Source of the DNA: JBBDQZ01 sp040905705
Lineage (GTDB): Bacteria > Bacteroidota > Rhodothermia > Balneolales > Natronogracilivirgulaceae
Direction of reading: 5' to 3'
Assembly (NCBI GenBank): GCA_040905705.1
Contig: JBBDQZ010000029.1
Coordinates: forward strand, 310,001-374,000
DNA length: 64,000 nucleotides
The notes beneath the pieces are model-generated. The model was given only the letters and a program-made list of their open reading frames with translations, did not search any database and was not told the DNA's origin. How positions within the stretch are numbered: the stretch's first letter is position 1; every line of letters starts with the position of its first letter. The translations under genes and the position numbers were made by a program. This document shows positions 1-8,973 of the stretch, in pieces.

Positions 1-1211
1 ATAAAGCATTATTGCGCCCGGGCAGATTTAGTCGCAGGGTGGAGGTTGGACTTCCTTCTCAGGAAGACAGAATCAAGATTCTGCAAATACACGCCCGAAA
101 TAAACCGTTTGTCAAACAGGTCGATTTTGAAAGTGTGGCTCGCGGAACCCCGGGTTTCAGCGGAGCAGACCTTGAAAATCTTTTGAACGAGGCAGCTATG
201 ATGACAGCCAGGGAAGATCGTAAGAAAATCACACAGCGCGACATCGACGCTGCCCGTGACAAGATCATTATGGGGCTCGAACGTCGCGGGGTTGTGCTGG
301 ATGATGAAGAACGAAAATTGCTGGCATATCACGAAGCGGGCCATGCCATTGTAGCTGCCTCTATGGATCATACCGACCCTGTACACAAGGTAACCATCAT
401 ACCGCGCGGCCAGGCGATGGGGGTTACTCAGCAACTACCGGAACGCGATCAATATTTATACCGGAAAGAGCATCTTCTTGATAGACTTGCTGTGATCATG
501 GGAGGAAGAGTTGCAGAACGTTTGATTTTCAAAACCGAAACCAGCGGTGCGGAAAATGATCTCAAACAAGTGACCAAACTGGCACGGAAAATGGTATTGG
601 ACTGGGGAATGAGTGATACATTTCGATATACAGCTTTGGGAGGACAGCGTGATGAAGTATTTCTCGGCGAGCAGATGGCTTCACAGCGTGAATACAGTGA
701 TGAAACGGCAAGGGAAGCCGACAAGGCTGTTAATATGATACTTGAAGAGGCTTATAACAGAGCTGAAACGGTTCTTAAAAAGCACAAAAAAGCATTCGAT
801 CGCCTGGCGGACTTATTACTTGAAAAAGAAGAAGTCATGGGCGATGAAATACTTGAACTCGTGGGGAAAAAACGCAAATCACCTTCTAAAACAACGATTG
901 CCGGCAGTATCGGTGGTCAAAATGGTTTACGTAACAAGAAGAGCAGTGAACGTAAACGATCCAAAAAAGATATGGCTGAAACAGATGGAATATCGGACAA
1001 CCATGCCGAATCAACCGGAATGACCAAGTCATCTTATTCCCGGAATAACAAATCCGGAAGCCTGATTGACAGCTCCCGGAACCTCAATACGAATTCAACT
1101 AATCTCAAAACCCGTACCGGGCATGAGAATTCCAGACAGAACGAGGAGCAAAAAAATAAAACGAATAAAAAAACCAAGGCCCGGGCAAAAACATCAGTGA
1201 AAAACAGCTGA
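1..1211 (+). CDS. ftsH: ATP-dependent zinc metalloprotease FtsH (5' end outside window)
   Basis: This is the C-terminal part of the membrane-anchored AAA+ protease that degrades unassembled and regulatory membrane proteins. The frame is open from base 1. The first codons read KALLRPGRF, the AAA second region of homology with its arginine finger, so the N-terminal membrane segments and Walker motifs lie upstream. The zinc-binding HEAGH motif is encoded at 330-344, followed by a typical M41 peptidase domain containing the GGRVAE and TSGAENDL stretches. After the family core ends (about base 880) there is an unusual tail of about 110 residues, rich in Lys, Ser, Asn and Thr and nearly free of hydrophobic residues. 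An M20 peptidase gene follows after 47 bases on the same strand. Identification of the family is secure; the role of the tail is unknown. Confidence 0.97.
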   Translation, partial: KALLRPGRFSRRVEVGLPSQEDRIKILQIHARNKPFVKQVDFESVARGTPGFSGADLENLLNEAAMMTAREDRKKITQRDIDAARDKIIMGLERRGVVLDDEERKLLAYHEAGHAIVAASMDHTDPVHKVTIIPRGQAMGVTQQLPERDQYLYRKEHLLDRLAVIMGGRVAERLIFKTETSGAENDLKQVTKLARKMVLDWGMSDTFRYTALGGQRDEVFLGEQMASQREYSDETAREADKAVNMILEEAYNRAETVLKKHKKAFDRLADLLLEKEEVMGDEILELVGKKRKSPSKTTIAGSIGGQNGLRNKKSSERKRSKKDMAETDGISDNHAESTGMTKSSYSRNNKSGSLIDSSRNLNTNSTNLKTRTGHENSRQNEEQKNKTNKKTKARAKTSVKNS

Positions 1212-1258
1212 GTCAGAATAAAATCCTTTCATTAAGAATTTAACTGATATCACTTGAA

Positions 1259-2761
1259 ATGAGTCCTGTTGTAAGAAATACTCTATATGGAACACTGTTT
1301 TTTTTGGTTTTTTTAACCGGCGTCGTAAGTATCATTATCTACAGGACAGCGCGCCTGGCTTATGAAACACCGAGCGTAGAGCAGGTGGAATATGATGAAA
1401 TAGAGATTACTGGCGCCGTAAAACGCCTTTCAAAGGGGTTACAGTTTCGTACGATTTCTACAAGGGAACAATTATCCCTGCACCATACTGAGTTCGAAGC
1501 ATTTATTGATTATTTAGCTGAGTCGTATCCCGGTATTCATAACAAACTCAGTTTGGAGCTGATCAACGACTACACATTGGTATTTAAATGGGAAGGCTCC
1601 AGCCCGGATCTTCCGGCTGCCATGTTTCAGGGGCATTATGATGTTGTTCCGGTTGAGCCCGGCACGGAAGAAAACTGGACCTATTCTGCGTTTGATGGTA
1701 CAATTGCCGATGGTTATGTATGGGGACGCGGGGCTATTGATGATAAAAGTGGAGTTTTTTCCTACCTGGAAGCATTGGAGCACCTGATTGAAGAAGGATT
1801 CAAGCCTCAACGTACCGTTTTTGTTGTACTGAATCACGATGAAGAAATAGGAGGTCTCAACGGTGCACGAAAAGTTGCGGATCGGTTTTTGGAGCAGGGT
1901 CAAGATATCGCTTTTCTGGTGGACGAAGGGATGCCTATTGCAGAGGAAATACTTGAAGGCCTTGAGCATCCGATTGCAATGATTGGTGTAGCTGAAAAGG
2001 GTAATGTTAGTATTGAGTTACAAATAAATAAAGAGGGAGGGCACTCTTCCATGCCGCCAAGGATAACTTCGATTGGGGAATTAAGTTTAGCCATCAGGAA
2101 CTTAAAGGATTCTCCTATGGAGGGACGCTTTACCGGTTTGCTGCGTGAAACTTTTGAACCGGTAGTCCCCGATTTGCCATTTCTCTACCGAATGGCACTT
2201 TCAAATCTCTGGCTTTTTGGAGGAATTATTGAAGAACGGCTTGGGTATATTCCGCATACCAATGCAGCATTGCGCACGACCATAGCCCCGACTATGTTCA
2301 ATGCGGGGATCAAAGAAAATGTACTTCCTCAAACCGCCCGTGCTATTGTCAATTTCAGAATCCATCCCAACGACAGCATTGAAAGCGTGCTTAACTATGT
2401 GCGCAACACTATTGTAAATGAGAATATCCAGATTCGAATACTTGAAGGTGGCCGCGAACCATCGCCTGTATCATCATCCATGTCAGAGCCATTTCAGGCC
2501 ATGAAATTTACGATTCATGAGATATTTCCGGATATACCAGTGGCGCCTTCCATGTTTCTTGCAGCTACCGATGCGCGGCATTTTACAGAAGTCAGCGAAC
2601 ATCTGTTGCGGTTTCGTCCGATCCGTGCCCGACCCATGGACAGGACAAGAATTCACGGTACGGATGAGCGTATAAGCCTGGTTAATTTTAAAGAAATGAT
2701 CGCATTTCATATCCGTCTTATCAAAAACACCACCGGGAACGAATATTTTGTTACCCATTGA
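1259..2761 (+). CDS. M20 family metallopeptidase, membrane-anchored (carboxypeptidase S/PM20D1-like)
   Basis: A predicted zinc-dependent amidohydrolase or peptidase of 500 residues. It starts with one hydrophobic segment (about residues 7-28), so it is probably anchored in the inner membrane with the catalytic domain outside. M20 motifs are visible in order: QGHYDVVPVEP, WGRGAIDDKSG (bridging Asp) and LNHDEEIGG (catalytic Glu pair), then the dimerisation domain and a C-terminal metal ligand region (ATDARHF). This layout resembles the yeast carboxypeptidase S and PM20D1 branch, whose substrates are N-acyl amino acids or dipeptides; the substrate here cannot be read from sequence. It follows ftsH by 47 bases. 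Its last 11 bases overlap tail-to-tail with a small zinc-ribbon gene on the other strand. Confidence 0.9.
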   Translation: MSPVVRNTLYGTLFFLVFLTGVVSIIIYRTARLAYETPSVEQVEYDEIEITGAVKRLSKGLQFRTISTREQLSLHHTEFEAFIDYLAESYPGIHNKLSLELINDYTLVFKWEGSSPDLPAAMFQGHYDVVPVEPGTEENWTYSAFDGTIADGYVWGRGAIDDKSGVFSYLEALEHLIEEGFKPQRTVFVVLNHDEEIGGLNGARKVADRFLEQGQDIAFLVDEGMPIAEEILEGLEHPIAMIGVAEKGNVSIELQINKEGGHSSMPPRITSIGELSLAIRNLKDSPMEGRFTGLLRETFEPVVPDLPFLYRMALSNLWLFGGIIEERLGYIPHTNAALRTTIAPTMFNAGIKENVLPQTARAIVNFRIHPNDSIESVLNYVRNTIVNENIQIRILEGGREPSPVSSSMSEPFQAMKFTIHEIFPDIPVAPSMFLAATDARHFTEVSEHLLRFRPIRARPMDRTRIHGTDERISLVNFKEMIAFHIRLIKNTTGNEYFVTH

Positions 2762-2927
2762 AAAACAGCCAGAGAAGGATCAGTACCACAAAAATCCAGG
2801 TCAAAATTGTCATCCCTTTTTGTTCGGGAGGGAATTCATATCCGCAAAACGGACAAACTTTATTCCCGGCAGATACCTCCAGGGCACAGGAGGGACATTC
2901 GCGTTTTTTTTCTTTTGAGCCATACAT
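2751..2927 (-). CDS. Small zinc-ribbon protein with C-terminal membrane segment (58 aa)
   Basis: A short gene found by reading the minus strand. The product has two cysteine knuckles, CPSC (C11/C14) and CPFC (C25/C28) followed by GYEFP, which is a zinc-ribbon signature. Residues 40-57 are an uninterrupted hydrophobic helix ending at FFNG, so it is predicted to be a tail-anchored membrane protein with a cytoplasmic zinc ribbon. The start is the ATG at 2925-2927. The reading frame ends inside the last codons of the convergent M20 peptidase gene (11-base overlap). Upstream, the 184 bases to lplA are a divergent promoter-sized gap. The function is unknown. The ordered cysteine pairs plus a clean transmembrane helix make chance unlikely. 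Confidence 0.82.
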   Translation of the reverse strand: MYGSKEKKRECPSCALEVSAGNKVCPFCGYEFPPEQKGMTILTWIFVVLILLWLFFNG

Positions 2928-3111
2928 ACCGACAAGGTAAGCAACCTCAGGAAAAATGATATCCCGAAGGTAATTTACATGGATGTACAGTCTGAAATGA
3001 TGAAATTACCCTGTTCAGATTTCAACACACACGAATATGTTGATTATCTCATGGGTATTCAATCGAACATAATGTATCCAAAAGTTATAAACTGATGAAA
3101 TTCTTATTTTG

Positions 3112-4143
3112 ATGCATATGATAACATTTGTATACATCGATAATGAGGATATTACCGATCCTACACTCAACCTGGCGATTGAGGAATATGCACTGCGCCA
3201 AATGAATCCAACGGTTAACTATTTTCTGCTCTATCGCAATAAACCGACTATTGTGGTAGGACGCAACCAGAACACATGGGAAGAGATGGATGACTTTTAC
3301 GTAAGAAAGAAAGGTATCCATGTCGTGCGACGATTGTCCGGCGGAGGTGCTGTCTATCATGATCTTGGAAATCTGAACTTCAGTTTTATCACGAAGTATG
3401 AACAGTCTCGATTGCACAATTTTAAATTTTTTAATGAACCCGTATTGAGTGCTTTGCGTTTAATGGGCGTACCGGCAACAATGAATGACCGGAACGATAT
3501 TCTGGTCGGGGGCAAGAAAATATCCGGTAATGCCCAGTTTTCCTCAAGGGGACGTATGATCAGTCACGGCACATTGCTGTTTGATTCAAGTATGGATCAG
3601 GTGAGTCGGGTATTAAGCAGTAAAATGAATCAGATTAATTCAAAAAGCCATAAATCTACACGAAGTGAAGTCGCTAATATTTCAGATTTTCTTCGTGAAC
3701 CGATAAGAATTCAGACGTTTCGTAAACAGCTTCTGGATGGGTTGAAGCAGATTGGCAAGGTAACAAATCGAATTCAACTAAAAGACGCGGACTGGGAGGA
3801 GATATATAAAATCCAAAATCAGCGGTATAGACAGTGGGAGTGGAACATTGGGCGATCACCCGGATTTCAAATTGTGCGATCCCGTAATTTTAGTCAGATT
3901 TTTCTAACGATGCGAATCGAAGTGGATAAAGGAGTGATCAAAAATTTGAATATGGATGAAGTTTCAGGGCTGTATTCAGAAGACAATGTTGACTTTTCGG
4001 GTCTTGCACAATTACTGACAGGAGTCCGCTATGATCCCTATGATATTCATGTGGCACTTAACAACGGACAAACACTTAGACTGCCTCCAGAAGTTACTAT
4101 AACAGATCTTGAAAAACTGATCTATGGCGAAGATGGGGTTTGA
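3112..4143 (+). CDS. lplA: Lipoate-protein ligase A family protein
   Basis: Likely activates free lipoate with ATP and transfers it to the lysine of lipoyl domains in 2-oxoacid dehydrogenases and the glycine cleavage H protein. Family motifs seen are LNLAIEEYALR, LLYRNKPTIVVGRNQNTWEE and VVRRLSGGGAVYHDLGNLNFSF, followed by the lysine segment GGKKISGNAQFSSRGRMISHGTLLFD. The C-terminal part (about residues 250-343) matches the accessory domain in size. The start is uncertain: TTG at 3109, ATG at 3112 and ATG at 3118 are all in frame; I chose the first ATG. Octanoyltransferases of the LipM type share the fold, but the accessory domain favours a ligase. It appears monocistronic. Confidence 0.9.
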   Translation: MHMITFVYIDNEDITDPTLNLAIEEYALRQMNPTVNYFLLYRNKPTIVVGRNQNTWEEMDDFYVRKKGIHVVRRLSGGGAVYHDLGNLNFSFITKYEQSRLHNFKFFNEPVLSALRLMGVPATMNDRNDILVGGKKISGNAQFSSRGRMISHGTLLFDSSMDQVSRVLSSKMNQINSKSHKSTRSEVANISDFLREPIRIQTFRKQLLDGLKQIGKVTNRIQLKDADWEEIYKIQNQRYRQWEWNIGRSPGFQIVRSRNFSQIFLTMRIEVDKGVIKNLNMDEVSGLYSEDNVDFSGLAQLLTGVRYDPYDIHVALNNGQTLRLPPEVTITDLEKLIYGEDGV

Positions 4144-4215
4144 CTGTGAAAAGTAACCTTAATCACCGTAGCCGGTTTTATCTTGAGTGCCTGCATGCAC
4201 CTACTAATCTGTAGA

Positions 4216-5406
4216 CTATCTTATGTAAACCCAGGAATCCGGGTTTACATTTCTTCGGATCTCGCTCAATCTTGTGTTTGCTTCTGTTTCCGTGGTATGA
4301 CCACTGTAACTGACCAGGTAATAACTTCTGCTGCGATCTCGAATGATTTCAGCATCATCGTACGCTCCATTCCGGAGTTCCCATAATAAATTTTCAGCAT
4401 TTTCAAGATTGTTAAAGACACCGGCGACAACATAATATCTCACTTCCTGAACCTCGTTTCGTTCACGGAAATGATCCGAAATTTCTTGAATTTCTGATTG
4501 AAGCAAATGCAACCGGGTTTGTAGATTTTCAATCTGGTTGTGCTGATTTATAAACTGCTCGGAATGTACCGTGGCAACGAGGTGGTTCAAATCCTCCAGT
4601 GACTGTTCCAGTATTCTGATACGGCCATTCGTTGAATCAATATGTTGGGTATAAGAGTCGAGCTCGGCCTCAATGTGTGTGATAGTTTCACTGAGCGAAT
4701 GTGAAAGTGGGTCAATTCGATGATCATGTTCAACCCAATCGGAGTGCCGGATCGCGCGTTGACCGAATTTCAGAGATAGTCCTGCGGATGTATTGATGAA
4801 AGCATCCCCATTGGCGAAGTTTCCTCTTAATTCTGTGCCGGAACTCCGCTCATAGCCATCCAGTAAATCACTGTCGGAGATTTGCAACTCAGATTGCGTA
4901 AAAAAATCCAGACGCCTGCTGATTCGTATTGTGAGACCACCACCAATTCGGTAAAGCATGGCCAACCCGGTATGATCCTGACTTGGAAATGAGGTGATTT
5001 CTACATCGGAAACCGCTACATCATTACGGATGACAGACAGCCCGGTAATGGTATATAGTCCAAACCAATTGGTGAGTGAGGCAGGGCCCAAGGCCATGCG
5101 AAGCACATTTACTCGTGTTCCAAGACCAAAGTTTAAATAATTGTTTTCATAGGATGCACCGTTAGTAATGCCATCACTGGATTGAAACCGGCCAACTCCG
5201 GCAGTTCCATAAAAAGATACCAGCGGGTTTAGAGAATATCTGATATTCAAAGCACCTTGTGGTGTGATATTAGCTCCATAGGTAAATTGGCCCATAGTCA
5301 TTCCCCCCAGCAGATCCATGCTCCAGCTTGACGGGAGGTCTTGAGCACTGGAATTGTTCAAATGAAGAGTCATGATCAGAACAAATACAATCGCAGTTTT
5401 TTTCAT
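4216..5406 (-). CDS. Exported protein: outer-membrane beta-barrel-like domain, coiled coil and C-terminal SPOR domain
   Basis: A 396-residue protein with an N-terminal signal peptide (cleavage near SSAQ). Residues about 25-220 consist of alternating short beta strands with aromatic girdle residues (for example LNFGLGTRV and YRIGGGLTIRISRRLDFF), like a small outer-membrane barrel. Residues about 235-315 are heptad-rich and probably form a coiled coil. The C terminus (about 322-394, starting VRYYVVAGVFNNLENA) matches the SPOR fold, which binds denuded peptidoglycan glycan strands in division proteins. The order suggests a link between the outer membrane and septal peptidoglycan, an inference. 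The gene appears monocistronic; a 28-base inverted repeat lies in its last codons. Confidence 0.75.
   Translation of the reverse strand: MKKTAIVFVLIMTLHLNNSSAQDLPSSWSMDLLGGMTMGQFTYGANITPQGALNIRYSLNPLVSFYGTAGVGRFQSSDGITNGASYENNYLNFGLGTRVNVLRMALGPASLTNWFGLYTITGLSVIRNDVAVSDVEITSFPSQDHTGLAMLYRIGGGLTIRISRRLDFFTQSELQISDSDLLDGYERSSGTELRGNFANGDAFINTSAGLSLKFGQRAIRHSDWVEHDHRIDPLSHSLSETITHIEAELDSYTQHIDSTNGRIRILEQSLEDLNHLVATVHSEQFINQHNQIENLQTRLHLLQSEIQEISDHFRERNEVQEVRYYVVAGVFNNLENAENLLWELRNGAYDDAEIIRDRSRSYYLVSYSGHTTETEANTRLSEIRRNVNPDSWVYIR
4223..4250. repeat. Perfect 10-bp inverted repeat (possible bidirectional terminator)
   Basis: ATGTAAACCC at 4223-4232 is repeated in inverted order at 4241-4250 with an 8-base loop. 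It sits inside the last codons of the SPOR gene and about 80 bases beyond the end of the convergent lplA. No strong T-run follows on either strand, so a terminator role is only a suggestion. Confidence 0.45.
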
Positions 5407-5616
5407 GGTTATCTATTGTTAGGGTTTGTATGCTTACAAAATAAATACATCTGTAGACTTTCGCCCGCGGGGTTACTGGAGTCGGACATTTTTCTGATCC
5501 GTAAACTATTATTGTTAATGTGCCTTGAATACATGTGAAATGTAACCGGACAAATAGTCTGAAGCAACCAGCTGTAATTTGTCCAAAATATAAAATTTAT
5601 ATCTATAAAAGAGAGG

Positions 5617-6333
5617 TTATGTCACAGTTTTATCCTGGATTTCCTGAAGTTTTGCCAAAGCTCGTGAACGCAAATCCCGAAACTCATTTTGACGCAGAAA
5701 TCCACTGGTAAACTGAAGATGCAGCCATATCAGATAGGTTGCCATAACATCTTCATAACAATAATGTTCAATACGTTCAAGTTCTCCTTTTCGAAACATC
5801 TCCAATACCTGATCTCCCTCACCGGTCAATTTCACAGGTATGCCGATTAAAGCCCCGATATGTTTGAGTTTTGGATAACTGCTGGCTCCGAAATTGCTAA
5901 ATTCATCCATGAGATCCAGGTTGAATTTGCTGAACCGATACCGTATCTCATGGGCAGTAAGTCGGGGTGGCAACTGAAGTCCATGCTTCATGGCCCGGTA
6001 AGTAATCAAGGGAAGATCAAATCCTTTACCATTATGATGAATGACTCCAAAATCCTTGTACGTGGATAATACATCGATAAGTTCAAGCACGCCTTTTCGT
6101 TCATCGGTTCCGCTCCAGGCCACTTTTTGACGGGGTTCACCAGAATCTGTTACCCAAAGACCGACCCAGGAGACCATTTGATGGTACATGGGAGGTAAAA
6201 AGCCCGATTTACCTCTTCCAAGGTCTTCAGTAGCTTGATCAAGCAAAACATCATCCGATTCCGGAGGATCGTCTAAGAGCATCCTCAACAGTGGGATGTC
6301 CGGGATAGATTCAATGTCGAAAACAAAATACAT
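5617..6333 (-). CDS. 3'-5' exonuclease, DEDDy superfamily (DNA_pol_B_exo2-like)
   Basis: A stand-alone exonuclease of about 238 residues related to the proofreading domain of family B polymerases. The first residues MYFVFDIESIPD carry the ExoI D-x-E pair. ExoII appears as VIHHNGKGFDLP with the conserved N and D. ExoIII is YCYEDVMATY, giving the Y-x3-D arrangement of the DEDDy subgroup. The frame is open 51 bases further upstream, but starting at the internal Met directly before the beta strand of ExoI matches family layout, so I set the start at 6333. The substrate (DNA or RNA) is not known for this subfamily. The gene stands alone, with 210 bases to the next gene downstream. Confidence 0.85.
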   Translation of the reverse strand: MYFVFDIESIPDIPLLRMLLDDPPESDDVLLDQATEDLGRGKSGFLPPMYHQMVSWVGLWVTDSGEPRQKVAWSGTDERKGVLELIDVLSTYKDFGVIHHNGKGFDLPLITYRAMKHGLQLPPRLTAHEIRYRFSKFNLDLMDEFSNFGASSYPKLKHIGALIGIPVKLTGEGDQVLEMFRKGELERIEHYCYEDVMATYLIWLHLQFTSGFLRQNEFRDLRSRALAKLQEIQDKTVT

Positions 6334-6801
6334 AGAAGACACAGTTGTAAGATTCGTTTTAATCAGGCCCTGATTCTGTAACACTATTCATGGTACCCGG
6401 TATAAAAGAGCATTATTGAATAAATGAGCAATATTTTATGCTGAAAGATACAACCAATTATTGCCAAAAGGTTCTCAAAAAGTTACTTTGCTTCAAGTTG
6501 AAGCGTTGAAACATCCATATTGAGGTATCAACACACACAGGTACGGGATTATATTTACATGGGTGTGCTATGTGACATGATGATTCCTGAATTTTAAACA
6601 CATAAAAAGTGTGTGTAAAATAAAAAAAAGCTGTATATAACCTTTTTCAATGAAGAATGGTGATCGCTTCAAATAGTTCTTCCTGTTAAATATTTTTACT
6701 GTTTTTCATGAGTAAAAGACCATATATCATGGTACATCGAAATTATTTATTGTTACGGCGAAAAATGTAATATTGCCGAAAATCCAATTGGAGTATGAGA
6801 T
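6334..6801. other. Intergenic divergent promoter region, no gene seen
   Basis: This 468-base AT-rich gap separates the exonuclease gene (minus) from the EF-G paralogue (plus). I found no open frame longer than a few residues and no RNA gene. It holds an inverted pair of dinucleotide tracts, ACACACAC at 6531-6538 and GTGTGTGT at 6609-6616. No close match to the Bacteroidota -33/-7 promoter was found. It presumably contains promoters for both flanking genes. Confidence 0.5.
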
Positions 6802-8931
6802 ATGAATGTCTATCAGTCGACTAAAATCAGAAACATTGCTTTACTCGGACATGCCGGTTCCGGTAAAACCACTCTGGCAGAAACCATGTTGTTCGAATCA
6901 GGAATCATTAAACGCCGGGGGACTATCCAGGAATCAAACACCCAATCGGATTATCACCCAATAGAAAGGGAAAAGGAAAAATCAATATTCAGCTCATTCA
7001 TGCATTTGGACTGGCGTGGCACAAAAATAAATCTTATTGACACTCCCGGGACGGCAGATTATGTGGGAGAAGTGGTAAATGCACTAAAAGTGGCTGATGC
7101 CGCATTGTTTGTTCTCGATGCTGAACATGGCGTGGAAGTGGGTACCGAAGTCCTCTGGAATATTGTTGCTGAAATGAATAAACCTGCTTTTTTTGTGGTA
7201 AATAAAGTAGATCACATCAATTCCAATTTTCAGAATGCGGTTGATCTGTGTAAAGAGCGGTTCGGACGAGAAGTTGTTCCTGTACAGTATCCCTTCGATG
7301 AGGGTGAATCATTTAGTTCGATCATTGATGTGCTAAAAATGCAGATGTATGAATTCCCGGAAGGCGGCGGTCGTCCCGACAAGTTGCCGATTGCCGAGTC
7401 CCAAAAGAGTCAGGTTGATTTGTTGCACAATGAATTAATTGAAGCCATTGCAGAAAATGACGAAATGCTCATGGATCTGTATTTTGAAAAAGGGCATCTG
7501 GATGAGGATGAAATGGTCGACGGGCTTAAAAAAGCAATGCTTCAACGTCAAATCTTTCCCATATTTTGTATTTCAGCTGAAAAAAATATGGGTTCAGGGA
7601 GGGTAATGGGATTCCTTGATAATGTCCTGCCGAATCCGTTGGAAGCCAATCCGGACCAGGATGACAAAGGAGGTGAATTGAGGATCGACCCCGAACGTAA
7701 GCCACTTGCATTTCTCTTCAAGACGATATCTGAGGAACACGTAGGAGATCTTACTTATTTAAAAGTTTATGGAGGAACACTGAAAGCCGGCGAAGATCTG
7801 ATTAATCATGCAAAAGGTTCTACCAACCGTCTTGGTAATCTGTTCTTAACCCAGGGAAGCCGAAGAGTAGATATAACCGAAATTCAAGCAGGTGATATTG
7901 GTGCGGTGGTAAAATTAAAAGATGCCGGTGTAGGTGATACATTGAGGGACAAAAGTCTGAATTTTGGTATAGCCGAAATTACCTATCCCGAACCAACCGA
8001 GCGAATGGCCGTACGTTCCCTGGAAAAAGGAGATGAAGAAAAGGTAGGAGCGGCTCTGAACCAGTTACAGCGCGAAGATCCGTCGTTAAGAGTGGAAAAC
8101 AGCAAAGAACTTAAACAAATTATCCTTAGCGGTCAGGGAGAAGAACATCTCGCTGTAATAAGATATATGCTTGAGCATCGCTTTAAACTTCATCCGGAAT
8201 TTTATGAGCCCGGTGTCCCATATCGGGAAACTATTACCAAACCGGTCAAAACTCAATACAAACATAAAAAACAGTCGGGCGGAGCTGGTCAGTATGGGGA
8301 AGTCTTTTTCTATATTGAACCCTATGAGGAGGGAATGCTTCCCACACCAGATGTATCGGTTCGTGATACCCAGGAAATCGATCTCCCATGGGGCGGGAAA
8401 CTCATATTTCAGAACTGCATTGTTGGAGGGGTTATCGACACAAGATTTATGCCAGCCATTCTTAAAGGCATCATGGAAAAAATGGAGAACGGACCGCTTT
8501 CCGGTTGCCGGGCACGCGATATCCGCGTATCGGTCTTCGATGGTTCCATGCATTCCGTCGATTCCAATGAGGCCGCTTTCAAAACAGCCTCTTTAATGGC
8601 TTTCAAAAAAGGATTTATTGAGGCAAAACCTCAACTTCTTGAACCGGTTTATGAAGTGGAAGTAACCGTCCCCGGTGAATTTATGGGTGATGTAATGAGC
8701 GATATCTCCACGCGCCGGGGACAAGTGCAGGGAATGGACTCCGAAGGGACTTTTCAGAAAGTGAAAGCTCTCGTCCCTCTCGCCGAACTATATCGATATG
8801 CTACACATTTGCGTTCCATGACACAGGGTAGAGCTACTCATACGAGGCGGTTCCATGGGTATTCACCGGTCCCTCATGATATTCAGGAACGGATTATGAA
8901 GGAGACTTCAGAGCTGGAAGAATCAGCATAA
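6802..8931 (+). CDS. Elongation factor G-like translational GTPase (EF-G paralogue)
   Basis: A 709-residue EF-G-type GTPase with full domain content. The G1 P-loop GHAGSGKTT (residues 16-24), G3 DTPGTADYVGE and G4 NKVDH are intact. Domains II to V follow, with GGAGQYGEV in domain IV and the C-terminal GQVQGMDSEG region. The switch I segment, which in canonical EF-G reads ERGITI, is EREKEKSI here. This is a feature of the EF-G-like paralogues (FusA2/EF-G2 type) and not of the main translocase. Paralogues of this group may act in translocation, recycling or stress; the sequence cannot decide. The start is the ATG preceded by a purine-rich stretch (GGAGTATGAG). It is not part of an str operon here, which also argues for a secondary copy. 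Confidence 0.88.
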   Translation: MNVYQSTKIRNIALLGHAGSGKTTLAETMLFESGIIKRRGTIQESNTQSDYHPIEREKEKSIFSSFMHLDWRGTKINLIDTPGTADYVGEVVNALKVADAALFVLDAEHGVEVGTEVLWNIVAEMNKPAFFVVNKVDHINSNFQNAVDLCKERFGREVVPVQYPFDEGESFSSIIDVLKMQMYEFPEGGGRPDKLPIAESQKSQVDLLHNELIEAIAENDEMLMDLYFEKGHLDEDEMVDGLKKAMLQRQIFPIFCISAEKNMGSGRVMGFLDNVLPNPLEANPDQDDKGGELRIDPERKPLAFLFKTISEEHVGDLTYLKVYGGTLKAGEDLINHAKGSTNRLGNLFLTQGSRRVDITEIQAGDIGAVVKLKDAGVGDTLRDKSLNFGIAEITYPEPTERMAVRSLEKGDEEKVGAALNQLQREDPSLRVENSKELKQIILSGQGEEHLAVIRYMLEHRFKLHPEFYEPGVPYRETITKPVKTQYKHKKQSGGAGQYGEVFFYIEPYEEGMLPTPDVSVRDTQEIDLPWGGKLIFQNCIVGGVIDTRFMPAILKGIMEKMENGPLSGCRARDIRVSVFDGSMHSVDSNEAAFKTASLMAFKKGFIEAKPQLLEPVYEVEVTVPGEFMGDVMSDISTRRGQVQGMDSEGTFQKVKALVPLAELYRYATHLRSMTQGRATHTRRFHGYSPVPHDIQERIMKETSELEESA

Positions 8932-8973
8932 ATTATCGGAAAACTGTTTGACGATTTGAAAAAGTATTTACAG

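Noticed and set aside
2979..3095. 38-residue open frame between the zinc-ribbon gene and lplA
   Set aside because: No recognisable composition, motif or ribosome binding site; lies in a likely promoter gap.
8086..8553. 155-codon open frame antisense to the EF-G paralogue
   Set aside because: Fully inside a conserved gene, no domain seen.
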